64,000 bases of DNA, from the NCBI GenBank assembly GCA_963854835.1, contig OY978526.1:75860418-75924417 (forward strand), given 5' to 3'. Positions 47,894 through 59,347 of this stretch are shown in pieces (position 1 is the stretch's first letter; each line of letters opens with the position of its first letter). The notes under the pieces are model-generated. The model was not told the DNA's origin. It searched no databases and was given only the letters and a program-made list of their open reading frames with translations. The DNA is from Megamerina dolium. Taxonomy: Eukaryota; Arthropoda; Insecta; Diptera; Megamerinidae. Position numbers and translations under genes: made by a program.

Positions 47894-49011
47894 AATAGTA
47901 AAATGTAAAACAGAATAAAAAAAAATGTATTTTAATTTTAAAATCTGAGAGAAATGTCAATTTCACTTCCGGTTTTTTTATTATACTATACATACATTGT
48001 ATTACAAGCCAGCCACATAAATATTTGTATTGTATATTTATTTTTAGAAATATGTAGTCATAACTGTGCATTCTAATTTTAGAAATGATGATAAATAAAG
48101 ACATCCTTTGACAACAATTTTGTTGGTTTTGTTCTTCAAAAAAGGCCACGAAGTCACAAAATAAACAACTTTGGAATCAATTTTGAACATTTCGCAAAAT
48201 GACAAAGCAATATCATTAAAAAGAAGTCAAATACTTTAGTCATAATGAGCACAACATAATATGGAGCTCCGAAATGAATTTATTGCTATTGTTAAAAACT
48301 TGTTCGAATCCTCTTGAATTAATAAATCGTTTCTTTTTCATTGTTTCTTTTGCAAACTCGTATTTAAATAAACCTTTCCATGAAAATATATTAAAAGACT
48401 TATGAGTTTTAACATGTGTTTGCTCAACAGCTCAAAGGTCCGAAAATAGCTGTGCAAAACTCGTAAAACCTATGAGGAGTAAGATAATTGATTATCACAA
48501 TACGAAATTTAAATTGTTTGTAGCTCGGCTCGGGCACTCTTGTGCTACGTAGCAGAAGTACAGTAATATTTGCAATTTGATGAAGCGCAACAGTTACTGC
48601 GCTGCTTCATTGAGAATATGATCTCTACAGTGAAACAAAAAAACTAGTTCGAACTGAGGAATACACTAGTTCTAAGAAACCAGCAACTTAGTTCCACTTC
48701 TATTAACTTTCCTTTGTTACAACTGGCGAATTTAACATGGCGATATCATAAGGCAGTGTTCGATTGACCCATTTAAGCGAATAAAGAACAATATATAATA
48801 TTTTTTATTCATTGGCATTATAATAATTCTTATGTACAATATTCATTTAAATTATTTGACAATTTTATTCCTTTTTTTTTATATTCGCAACGATATGAAC
48901 CCGGATACCCAACATTGTGTGTTTTGTTATCTTTCGCCGTCGTATATGATTCATTTTAAATAAACTACTGAATCTAAACATCCTAGCTTGTCTAGTTATT
49001 AAATTAGGTCA
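47894..49011. other. Intergenic DNA before the DD41D transposon
   Basis: No supported gene; AT-rich with occasional GC-richer words near 48520-48620. Confidence 0.4.
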
Positions 49012-49013
49012 TA

Positions 49014-50324
49014 TAAAGGGTTATCCATTTCGCGGTTTCAAAAGTATAGGGCTAGAATTCGACATCTGTCAAACTGAGTTGTTAAAACAATTTCTTTTTT
49101 TTTCAGTTCAAAGTGTGACATTTGCGAAAATGGATCGCTTAACTATCGCACAACGCATTAAAATTGTAAAAACCTACTACAAAAATGGTGATTCTGCCAC
49201 AGCTACATATCGTGCTTTAAGAGGAGATTATGGTTTACATAATCGTCCAACTACGCAAGCAATTGGCAAAATTGCGAAGAAATATGAAGAGACTGGATCG
49301 GTTACAGATATTGTAAGGCCTGTGCATCATCGTTTCGCGCGTACCACCGAAAATATCGCTGCTGTAAGTGAAAGTGTTGCCGAAGACCCGAATGTGTCGA
49401 TTCCTCGTCGTTCTCAGGAATTAGGACTGTCTTACGGCACATTATGGCGTATTTTGCATTTGGATCTACACCTACATCCATATAAAATCCAGCTCACACA
49501 ACAACTGAAGCCAGCTGACCATTCACAACGTCGTAGATACGTCGAATGGGTGCTTGAACAACAGACGGCGGACGACGATTTTTCGAACAAAATTTTCTTC
49601 AGCGACGAAGCACATTTCTTACTCGGTGGGTATGTTAACAAACAAAATTGTCGTATTTGGGGTTCTGAGAATCCTCAAGTAATTGAAGAGAGGCCACTAC
49701 ATCCACAAAAAGTCACTGCTTGGTGCGCTCTTTGGTCCGGAGGTGTTATTGGACCTTACTTCTTCGAAAACGGCGATGGAACGACTGTCACCGTCAATTC
49801 GGAGCGTTATGGTCATATGATAACCGACTTTTTTTTGCCTGCTATTGAAGAATACGACTTAGAGAATATGTGGTTTCAACAAGACGGTGCCACATGCCAC
49901 ACAACTCGAGCGAATATGGCTTTATTGCAAGAGAAATTTTCTGGCCGCGTAATTTCTCGTCGTGGCGATATCAAGTGGCCACCAAGATCATGCGATTTGA
50001 CACCGCTTGACTTTTTTTTGTGGGGCTACGCGAAAGACCGTGTTTATGCAGATAAACCTTTAACTCTTGAGCACCTAAAAACCAACATTCGTCACGTTAT
50101 GGCTGAGATACCGCCCAATATGTGTAAAAAGTTGTCGAAAATTACCTCAAAAGAATCGATGCTTGCAACAATTCGCGTGGTGGTCATTTGAATGATGTAG
50201 TATTTCACACATAATGTCAACATTCAAACTTTATAATAAAAAAGAAATATCATGATAAAAAATATTTTATAATATATGTTTTATTTACATTTACTTTTGA
50301 AACCGCAAAATGGATAACCCTTTA
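49014..50324 (+). mobile_element. Near-complete mariner-superfamily transposon, DD41D (rosa-like)
   Basis: A ~1.31-kb element has terminal inverted repeats at 49014-49045 and 50292-50324. They differ at one position; both carry AAAGGGTTATCCATTT and GCGGTTTCAAAAGTA. It is flanked by TA on each side (49012-49013, 50325-50326), the target duplication of Tc1/mariner elements. It encodes one transposase whose acidic triad spacing is DD41D. From memory this spacing defines the rosa family first found in Ceratitis rosa. The high TIR identity implies recent insertion. Confidence 0.9.
49130..50191 (+). pseudogene. DD41D mariner transposase with a C-terminal frameshift
   Basis: The frame from ATG 49130 encodes 353 aa. 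The N-terminal half has two helix-turn-helix motifs (LTIAQRIKIVKTYYKNGDSA; ISIPRRSQELGLSYGTLWRI-like at 49390-49455). The catalytic core has D1 in IFFSDEAHF, D2 in MWFQQDGATCH and D3 in SCDLTPLDFFLWGY. Counting from D2 to the second aspartate of that last motif, the position equivalent to D284 of Mos1, there are 41 residues between. At an A-run (50126-50130) the frame appears to have lost one base. The current frame ends in TIRVVVI, whereas the +1 frame continues with VVENYLKRID..RGGHLNDVVFHT and a stop, the C-terminus typical of the family. The core is intact but the last ~25 residues are altered. Confidence 0.85.
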
Positions 50325-50326
50325 TA

Positions 50327-50740
50327 CCAGCCACAAAACTAGTACATAATTGTACTAGATCTTAGTTTTACTACACGGTTTCGTCTACTCATAACTACAG
50401 CGATATATTTTACACCTAAAAACGGGCCTTCCACAACTTTTTGTATACACATTGCAGATACACTTCGATTGCTTGAGTAAGGTAATGAAAATGACAGACT
50501 AGAGACTCTTCGTTATGGCCATCAAAGAATTTTAGACTTAATTTAGGTTGTGTTTGGTGTCGACTGGGTAAGGTTTCGGCCCTCTTAATCAGTGTTCGCT
50601 AACAAACAACCTCCAACTGTGTACTGGTACTGGTGACAGAGAATCCAAACATGAGAGGGTAAACATTCAAGATAGTTTGTGATAGTTAAACTTTTGCCTT
50701 CATTCACTATCGTCTATAGAAAAAAATATGCAACTGTCCA
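50327..50740. other. Intergenic DNA
   Basis: No recognised gene. It may include the left part of the dispersed repeat that follows. Confidence 0.4.
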
Positions 50741-50895
50741 TTACAAAATGTGAATGTCAATTTGCGAGTTTCTGATAGTTTTCGATTCGCGTACTTTCTG
50801 TACATTTTCTCATATCGAGAGTGTAATTTATTATACTTTCATTCTCTGAACGACAGAAAGTGATAGTAACTAATGTAAGCGAACAAATATTTTGG
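50741..50895 (+). repeat. Dispersed repeat copy (shared with 63790-64000)
   Basis: Shared blocks in order are TGAATGTCAATTT, GAGTTTCTGATAGTTTTCGA (here) or AAGTTTCTGATAGTTTTCAG (there), CGTACTTTCTGTA, TTTTCTCATATCGAGA, ACGACAGAAAGTGATAG and TAATGTAAGCGAACA. Probably a short non-autonomous element; ends not resolved. Confidence 0.7.
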
Positions 50896-51019
50896 CAGAC
50901 GGCTAGAAGCCATGCCAATGATAGTAATCCATAATTTTATATGTATTTTTATTTCTAATATAATTTTGCTCGAAATAAATTAATTACTATTGCTAAATAC
51001 TATTAAAAGTAACGTCGAT

Positions 51020-51335
51020 AGAAGGTCCAATAATAGCCGTGATTTATTCGACAACTCGCTATCTTTGCGCCGATAAAACGATATAGATGCTATGTTTCCT
51101 AAACAGAGTTGATTTGATTTCTATTTTATATATGAATTTCAAAGGGAATTAATTCTGATTATTGATTTGTATCAAAAATAATGAAATAATGTTGTTTAAA
51201 CATTCTTCCTCTTTCTTTTCTTCTTAATTATAATATTTATATTTATATTGAAATATTTAAATAGATATCGAAAACTAACATCTCTGTACAGTGGAAAATA
51301 TGAAAGTAATTGGCAGCACTGAACTTAGCGAGTAT
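51020..51335. repeat. MITE-like repeat, copy A
   Basis: The left end TAGCCGTGATTTATTCGACA (about 51033-51052) and the right segment AAAGTAATTGGCAGCACTGA (about 51303-51322) both reappear at 54255-54430, the right one in inverted orientation. No coding capacity. Confidence 0.5.
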
Positions 51336-52521
51336 GCTGATTTTTAAAGAAGAAGAATATTTTTTTAAAGAAAACTAGAATAAATGCTACAATTCTTATT
51401 CAAAAATGTCTTTCAAATTGTAAAAACTTATTTCCTTATTACTAATTTATTAAATGTTAACCAAATACACTTTTTGTCATATTCCTACTTTTTCGTGAGC
51501 GAATGAGTATAGTCACCCTTAATAATTTCATCATGGGTTCGCGCAATAATATTAAAAGAAAAACGCATTTTGTTTTGCTATCATATCAATCAATCAATCA
51601 ATCTTTCAAATAAAACATCAACAATTTTTTTTCTTTTTTTACTTTTTACAAATATTGTTGTTATCGTTTTAAAACTTTATTCATTTTTTGTTTTTAAATA
51701 TATATGTATATATATTTATAATATGATCATTTATTTATTTATATATATATATATAATTTTATTATTTTTTATTGATATTATAATTCGTTCATGTTGCATG
51801 TTTCTTTTCCATTTCATTCATTATGATGTATGTGAATGTGTGGTGTGTGTGTTTGTGTTTTTTTTGTAGTTGTTGTATAATTAATACTAAAATACTTATT
51901 TAAACGTACTTAATTTTTTTTTTAATTTTGTGTATTTTTATCCTTTTCATTTATATTTATAATGTATGTATATATTTATATATACGTGAAATAAATTCTT
52001 AAATACTATTTAAGTTAATTTTCGTCTGTTTTTTTTTTGTATTTTTTATAGCATTTTTATGTAATTTTTAATAAATTTATTTTTATAAATTATTTTCCCA
52101 TTGCGTTTTCCATATGATGCTTTAAATACAATTGGAGCGAAGGGCGCATGTCGTTTACAAGTTTTATCTTTTATCTTATTTTTTATTAAGAAAATCCACA
52201 GGTTTTTAAATAGTTATATTCATTTTATGCCGGTGAAAATTTTAAATTTAATCAATATCAGCAGATTGTCAATACAATTGTGCGCAATTGAATTTGACCG
52301 GCATATTCTCCAGTCGAAAATGGCCTTTCGCTCAAATTGTATTTAAAACTTTTGGAGGGGGAGAGGGGGATTAAGTTGTTTCAAATACATTTGCATGTGT
52401 GTGTGTGTAATTTAGTTTTGATTTAATTAATTATAATTTTTTCTTGTTTATACATACATCTATATTTATATATAGATGATAAATTCTGATTTTTTCATTT
52501 TTACGATTATAATGCAAACTT

Positions 52522-52586
<65 letters not shown>

Positions 52587-54254
52587 ATATATATATATAT
52601 TTGTCTATTATGCAGTTGGTTTGCAAGCAATTCTAGTTTCAACCATGAATATTTACACGAAATTTCAAAAAATCAAATTGAAATTTTAAAGCGAAATACA
52701 CGACGACAATTATTCGAAATTGCATTTGACTTTGCAATTCTCTATATGTATTTGCTTTTTGTTTTTTAATATTATATATGTAAGTTTTTTTTTTATTATA
52801 CTACGTTCAACACGTTTAATAACTTTGGAAAGAAAAATGATATTAAAAAAATTTAAGTAAGAACCTTTTAACAAAATTAAATCAAATTATAGAAAAATAA
52901 AAAAGAAAAGCTTACAAGCTAGGAGAAAAAATACAATACATTCTATATAAATATGTTCATATACACTTATACTCATATATATATGTATATGTATGTCCTA
53001 TATCGAGAATATTGAATAGTGTATTCATTTATGTATATATGTTAATGTAAAATATTTTATTTATTACATTATTTAAATGTTTGTACAATTATTAAGATGT
53101 ATAATATAAATGTGTTTTCTTATGGTTGTTCATATTTTTTTCTTCTCATTTACTTTACTAATATTTATTTTTTTATTTTTATTTTTAAATGATTTTCCTT
53201 AAAGAAATCACCAATTTTACCATCATTTTATAAATTTGCATCTACTGTTTATTTCTTTTATGTATTTGTGTATGTGTGTGTAATTATTGTAAGTGTTTCA
53301 GGAAAAAAAGTAAAAACTACTACTATTGTTTTTCTTTGCATTTTAACATTAACATTTAAACTTACAATACAATGCAGGAGTTGTAAGTATATAATTTTTT
53401 GTTGTAGTTTTTTTTTTAATTTTTCAATTTTTTTTTTTTATAATTAACTATATTTTATTATATTGTATATTGTATTATTTAATTTCCAATATATGCAGCA
53501 TGCAACATTGTTTAATTTTTATTTTGAGTTTGGCCTTTAACATTTATTATTTCAAAGTGTACAAAAGAGTTTTGAGAGTACAAAATTAAAATAGGATTAA
53601 GCATAAAAGTATAGTGAACATCTTAACTTTTTACAATTACAATTAGTGAATTGAATAAAAAAAAAACAAACAAAATTAAAGCAATGTCATATGTACAAAG
53701 TTGCCATGTTCTGAAATTCTCTGACAAAATTAAACTTAAAGAGTGTGCTCGCAAAGTAAACTCGCTCGCAAAGTAACTCGAAAAAAGTTATTTGAATTAT
53801 TTCAATTTAACAATGCAAAAATGGTTGCTTGAAAATATTCCAAATTTTTCCTATTCACTGCTTTTATTGGGAATCTCTAACAATTTAGACGACTATCAGT
53901 TATGCCAGAAATGAGGTTTAGAGCCGATTTTGAGATATACAAATAATTTTAGGGATCTAGAAATTTTATAGGTGCACTTTGAAAATTTCATAATTGACTT
54001 AGTGGTTGAATTTGTTGCAAGTAAAGAAAACATGGAACAATTAAAAGAGAGATCAGCCATTTCATTATTGCAATGATGAAGTCGCCATAAAGCACGTTTT
54101 AAAAATGTTTAGAAATTAGGTAATTGTTGGGGGATCTCTTCTGAGGCATATAAGAATTAGCAATAAATAACACCTGGCAGCTTATATACCTCAGTACAGT
54201 ATGGATGGTTCTTTCGTTATGATAAATTATACCTTCTTCATTTAGAAATACTTT
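51336..54254. other. AT-rich non-coding region
   Basis: About 2.9 kb of very AT-rich, T-run-rich sequence with no gene. GCTCGCAAAGTAA is directly repeated near 53749 and 53765. It could include the 3' UTR of an undetected gene, but nothing shows this. Confidence 0.5.
52523..52600. repeat. (TA)n microsatellite
   Basis: A nearly pure TA dinucleotide run with two TATG interruptions; the open frame across it is an artefact of the repeat. Confidence 0.95.
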
Positions 54255-54430
54255 TTGATCTTAGCCGTGGTTTATTCGACACTCGTACTTAACCGGCACC
54301 GATAACTACATGGCAAAACAACAACAAAAACGTTAACTTTAGCACGTTCGCTAAGTTCAGTGCTGACAATTACTTTTATTTATTCTACCGTACAAATGTT
54401 ACTTATCGATTATCGATATCTTTTCATTTA
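54255..54430. repeat. MITE-like repeat, copy B (rearranged relative to copy A)
   Basis: Starts TAGCCGTGGTTTATTCGACA like copy A. It then has GCTAAGTTCAGTGCTGACAA and TTACTTTTATT, the reverse complement of the right segment of copy A. The orientation of the two halves therefore differs between copies. Confidence 0.5.
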
Positions 54431-56590
54431 AACGTCAAACAAGTGATAATTAAGAAACTTAGCACCTATGTCGTTTTATTGGCACAATGATAGTGTGTTG
54501 CCGCTTGAAACATGGCTACGGTGGTCGGCTTACCCAAGTAGTCTTTGGACTTTACTTAGCCCCTGAGCAAAAAGACTACAGTTGGCAATGATATCATAGT
54601 TTCACAGCCCGCATAGCAAGTATCGCTTATTTTCGTAGTAATACAGCTGACGCAACGACACCAAATTGAGAATCGACTTATTTCCCACATTTCCGATGTA
54701 ATTGTCCCATGGTGAAATGTCAAACAATACTGGGCAAAAATACCAACACGATTTGACAGATTGTCATAATATCATTACTAAAGATAGATAACTTTTAAAT
54801 AAATCACCCAGTTAAAAAGGTAAACTATCGAACAGTTGCACAAGCAGTCGAGGAAATACTTTACCGGACACAGTTATTATTCTACTCATCAGAGCTGTAC
54901 TCAGGAGTGTCCGCCACTTCTTTAGTATATGTGAAATGTGAATTTCAGATTTAAAAGCACCTTGTTTTTGTATTTTGAGAAATAATCGAAAACTCCTAAA
55001 GAATACATGACAACTTACACTTTATGAACTCAATATACATAGTTGTAATAGGAAACGAAGATGAAAATTTACAATATCCTTTTAAAGGCCAAAAAAAATG
55101 TTACTAATTTGTATCTGTATATACATGTTGTAAGAACATTTAATTATAATATAAAATTAAACAAATCAAAATTGAATTGATTAATGCCACAATAGGACGG
55201 ATCCCTATTGTGGCCGCAATATATGTGGACTTTGGAATCGAATCGAATCGAATCGAATCCTTTTTAAATTTATAATTATACATATTTATATGTTGATTGC
55301 GTTTTATTGCAGTGGTTTTTTGCCTAGAGTCGCGACATATAGTTGGCATTACTCCTCATATCTCATATGTGTCTTGAAGCAATTACCTATGATGTATCTA
55401 TATGTAGTTTAAAACAATCAAAAAAAAAATTTTTTTTTACATACAAATTATTTATATATATTTTTCATTCTTGTTAAATCACAAACAAAAATATACAAGA
55501 AGAAACATATAATAATGCATACTAAGTAATAAAAATCTAATACACACGATAATAAAGGACTGAAAAAAATATCATAAGAATTTATATTGATTTGTGAGTG
55601 TGTGTGTGTGTGTGTATACTTTTTATTTATATTTATATTGGCCGAATTAGCAAAATAATAATTATCATAATTAAAAATTATGCTACATGCCTACATATAA
55701 TGTATATGTATGTATATGTACTTATATGTATGAATATGATCATAGTGCTGACGTGTTATGGTGAATGCAGAACAGAACCAACTATTTACTTTTATGTGAA
55801 CAGAACAAACTAAGCTTATAGGAAAGTAAATACAATAGCAACAATAGAAAACTCACACACACAGTTGAATAATAAAGTTGCACAGTGCAATAACAGCATC
55901 GCTATTGAAAAATTCAAATTACACATAGTCAAATTACAAAAGTAATGAATACTTTTAAAGTTGTAAAAATTTTTACAGTTATACCACCTCTTTTAAACAA
56001 GATAAAGCATACTATAAGCTCAAATATGTCTATACATATATGTATGTACATATGCATGTATATGTAAAGTATATTTAAAATGTGAAAATACTCTGCATAC
56101 ATATATACAAACATTCTATGCACGTACATATGTATGTATGTATGTATGCACCCTGTAGGACCAGCAGAACAAACTAAATATTAGTTCTTTATATAGTTTA
56201 TTACAAAAAAAAAATACGAAATCTTTTATTGAAAAAATTTATAGTGGACAATTCGTCATGTTGAAATAAACATAATTTGCTTTTAAAAAAGAAATCATTT
56301 TTTTAATTAGTTGCACATTTCCCTACAGGGTATGCATTTATATATATATATATATATATATATACGTATGAGAGCTCTTGTTAATCGTTTGCTCCACATT
56401 AACTAAATGGCAAGCTATTCGACTGTCTAATAATATTCGATTAGTGATAGATCGTTCGACTATCCGTTCAATTTCCACTAGAGCGTTACATAATTGATAT
56501 TCCCTTGACTATTTTTTTATGTTTAGCCGGTTTGTAAAAAAATTTACATTTACATTTTTTTTTTTGTTGCAAAATTTATGTTAGGAAATT
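54431..56590. other. AT-rich non-coding region
   Basis: No gene is supported. Includes a (TG)n run near 55596-55615, a five-copy GAATC repeat at 55235-55259, TATG/TACA microsatellites near 55690-56150 and a (TA)n run at 56337-56364. Confidence 0.5.
55235..55259. repeat. (GAATC)5 pentanucleotide repeat
   Basis: Five perfect tandem copies of GAATC. Confidence 0.95.
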
Positions 56591-57011
56591 GGGTGCTGTA
56601 GCTCAGTGTCAGTGGTTAGTGTATTGGCCGTCTGATCTGTAGGTTGTAGGTTCAATCCCCGACTGAAGCATAGAAAAATTTAATGTTGAGAAATTTTCCT
56701 TTCGAACGGTACCCACCTGTCGGCAAGTAATTGGCAATTTTTCCGGTTCTGTCATTCGGAACCGGCTAATGCTGTTCAAATTCAACAGTATTGGAAGAGA
56801 ATCGAAATGTGTCCTCTCTGAGAGAAGGCAGCCACAACCTGGCTGATTTGCCATCGATAATATGAATTTGATGTCATAGTTGCTTCTGAGGCAACTCAGT
56901 TAAAGGATTGGAGCCTACACCTAAACCTATATAAGGAAAAGATCAAAATTAAACCACGACTTGTAAATTTTCTAATAGAAGGGAACAATATAAAAGAAAA
57001 AAAAAAAAAAC
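56591..57011 (+). mobile_element. tRNA-derived SINE
   Basis: The head (56591-56670) is tRNA-like, with an A-box-like TAGCTCAGTGTCAGTGG (56599-56615) and a B box GGTTCAATCCC at 56649-56659 at Pol III promoter spacing. It does not fold as a clean tRNA (interrupted D arm, weak acceptor pairing). A unique body of about 280 bases follows (CGAACGGTACCCACCTGTCG.., CATTCGGAACCGGC, GAGAGAAGGCAGCC). An A-rich tail ends near 57011. A truncated copy of the head lies at 47826-47893. The right boundary and target duplication are not certain. Confidence 0.65.
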
Positions 57012-57410
57012 CACAAAAATATATAACAAATTACCTAGGAGTTGTTTAAATTCTGATCATTTTATTTGTGCTTACAGAATGCTTAAAATCCTACAATTAC
57101 GAAATTATAAATTCGAATTATAATAATTATGCAATATATTTAATATTTCGGCTCACTTTCTGTCACGTCAATTGTAAAACAAAGAAGTCTACAATTCTAT
57201 ATCAACAAACTGTAAAATATTTACAATGCTTTAACATATGTTTCAAAACAGCTCCTACAATTAATAAAGGCGCAGTAAAAAAAAAACTAATCGCGCATAA
57301 TTAACAGAGTCAATGCTTCTTAATTTGACGACATGGAATTGTAGATTTCGTATTTTGCTATTGATGTTTTGAAAGTCAGTCTTCTTTCGGTATAATTTTA
57401 TTTCACAATA

Positions 57411-57905
57411 GGTCCGTTCGCGTACGTAATAGTTTTTACAAATTATTACAAATTTTACTATATCTTAGTGGAAATGTGTTCGCGTACGCCAAAAACCAGT
57501 AAAAGAGGGGAAATTGAGAGACCAAATTATTTCTTCTCTGTAATAACTCTTGCACATTTTTATTGTAGAAAACAGCTCTTCTTACTGGCAAGTGACAGAA
57601 CTGGAGGAGTTTGGAAATTACTAGTAAATCTTACAAGAGGTCCGTTCGCGTACGTAATAGTTTCTACAAATTATTACAAATTTTACTATTTTTTACTGGA
57701 AATGTGTTAGCGCACGCCAAAAACCTGTAAAAAAGAGGGGAAATTGAGAGAGCAAATTATTTCCTCTCTGTAATAATTCTTGTGAATTTTTACTGGTAAT
57801 ATTTCTACTAGTAAGAGTTCATAACATAGAAAAAACAGCTGTTCTTACTGGCAAGTGACAGAACTGAAGGAGTTTGGAAATTACTAGTAAATCTTACAAG
57901 TTTTC
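57411..57905 (+). repeat. Tandem duplication, 228-bp unit (two copies plus a partial)
   Basis: GGTCCGTTCGCGTACGTAAT starts at 57411 and again at 57639. Both copies continue through GGAAATGTGTT, CGC.CGCCAAAAACC, GAGGGGAAATTGAGAGA, CTTACTGGCAAGTGACAGAA and GGAAATTACTAGTAAATC in the same order. Copy 2 carries an insertion of about 35 bases before its AAAACAGCT block. A third partial start (TTTTCCGGTCGCGTAC) follows at about 57901. Confidence 0.9.
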
Positions 57906-59068
57906 CGGTCGCGTACTTTTTTACTTTTTTCTTATTTTTAGAGAGGATTTTTCTTATGCTCTTGAATTGGGTTGATAGGGAAATTTTACTAGTAAAGTAA
58001 GCGGAACGCAGCTATTGAGAGCGACTAATCAAATTAAGCGGCGATAATTCGAATAAACAGTTATTTTTTCTTAAGGTAATGTCAAATTATGTATGGTAAA
58101 TAACTGCCGAAGTGTTTGCGCAAATATTTTTCTAATACAATACAATTGAAAGAATTTTAACAATTTTATATATTTCGCACAATAATTCGAATAATTGATT
58201 GATCAAGATTTTTAAAGTTTTGAAGTTTTTAAAGGCACAGCCCTAGTTCTGTAGTCACAAAAGCAGTTGTGCATATGACAGAAGACGTTGGAAGAGACCA
58301 ATTTTCGCCATATGCTTCAACTAAGAGCGGCAGGTCTTTCAAAGATTTACATTTATCTATTGTAATTGCATATTGTTTGTATGAATTTGAGATCTTCCAA
58401 GAAATCAATAATAACAACGTTAACCAGACAAATTTTGTGACTTTAGCGGGTCTTTAAGGTGGCACCTTCTGGCATATAATGTATTAAATATATATTTTTT
58501 TTCAAAATATTTGTCCAATCTAACCTGCTCGTCGTACTTTTACAATAATTGGATGACTAATTCAAGAGCCCTAGTACGTATACACTTTTCACTTATAAAT
58601 TAAAAATTACTTGAATAAAAAAACAAAACATGTGTTTTTTATTAGTGTTACACAAGACAAGTCAAGAAATAAAAAACCATTTCACCAAATAACTAGCTAA
58701 ATATGTTTTACATATAAATAAAATCATGTAAATTATATACATACATACTATAATTTTTCTTCCTGCTGCTCTTCTATTTACTTTTATTTATTACTTTTTT
58801 TGTTAAGTAATTGCGCTTCTTTTTTGTACACTTTAATACTAAGATACTGATAGTTCTAAATAAATTTTTTTCGTCACATGCATGATTTTTGTTTATTTGT
58901 TTTCTTCCTTACTGTCGGTTCTATATGTATGTATGGTATTTGAATATTGTTAATAATCCTGTTCTATTATAAAATAAAATTTCTTTTATATACGCGTCTA
59001 TATATTTGTGTGTGTGTGTGTGTGTCTTTACATCAATTTTGTATATTTTAAAAATACAATATTCATGT
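57906..59068. other. Intergenic DNA and probable Ssdp 3' UTR
   Basis: No supported gene. Overlapping frames on the two strands at 58229-58457 are not recognised. A (TG)n run lies at about 59008-59026. A TTTATT near 58637 could serve as a minus-strand AATAAA for a long Ssdp 3' UTR. Confidence 0.4.
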
Positions 59069-59347
59069 TTAAAAATTAAGTTCTTTAGGAAAATGCGTTA
59101 GACAATTGGGATTTGAGATACCGTTGTTGTTGCTGCTGCTGTTGCTATTATTGCTATTACCAGTGCTGCCACTACCATTGGTAATGTTGTTATTACTGTT
59201 GCTGCCGCCATTAAGATTGTTGCTGCTGCTGTTGCTGTTGTTGGTGTGTGTGTGCGAATTATGGATTGGAGGTGTGCCAAGCAAATTTGCGCTTAATACC
59301 GCCGCCTGCTGTTGTTGTTGCTGTGCCGAGGCTATGCCATGCTGTTG
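59069..59347 (-). other. In-frame open extension after the Ssdp stop codon (possible readthrough)
   Basis: Directly after the Ssdp TAA (59348-59350) the same frame stays open for 92 codons before the next stop at 59069-59071. It begins CAA CAG CAT GGC, then a Gln run, ILGTPP-like sequence (LLGTPPIHNSH), a Ser/Asn-rich tract and a non-repetitive tail NPNCLTHFPKELNF. Much of it is CAG/AAC triplet repeat, which is open in several frames by composition, so this may be chance. Listed as a candidate only. Confidence 0.3.

Noticed and set aside
52476..52769. 97-codon frame
   Set aside because: Half of it is a Tyr-Ile alternation produced by the TA microsatellite.
56591..56670. A second tRNA gene
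   Set aside because: The D arm is interrupted and acceptor pairing is poor; a non-tRNA body follows directly, so a SINE head fits better.
58229..58457. Overlapping 62-codon frames on both strands
   Set aside because: Neither has a known motif or flanking splice sites linking it to another exon. The plus frame looks mildly protein-like but is too weak to call.
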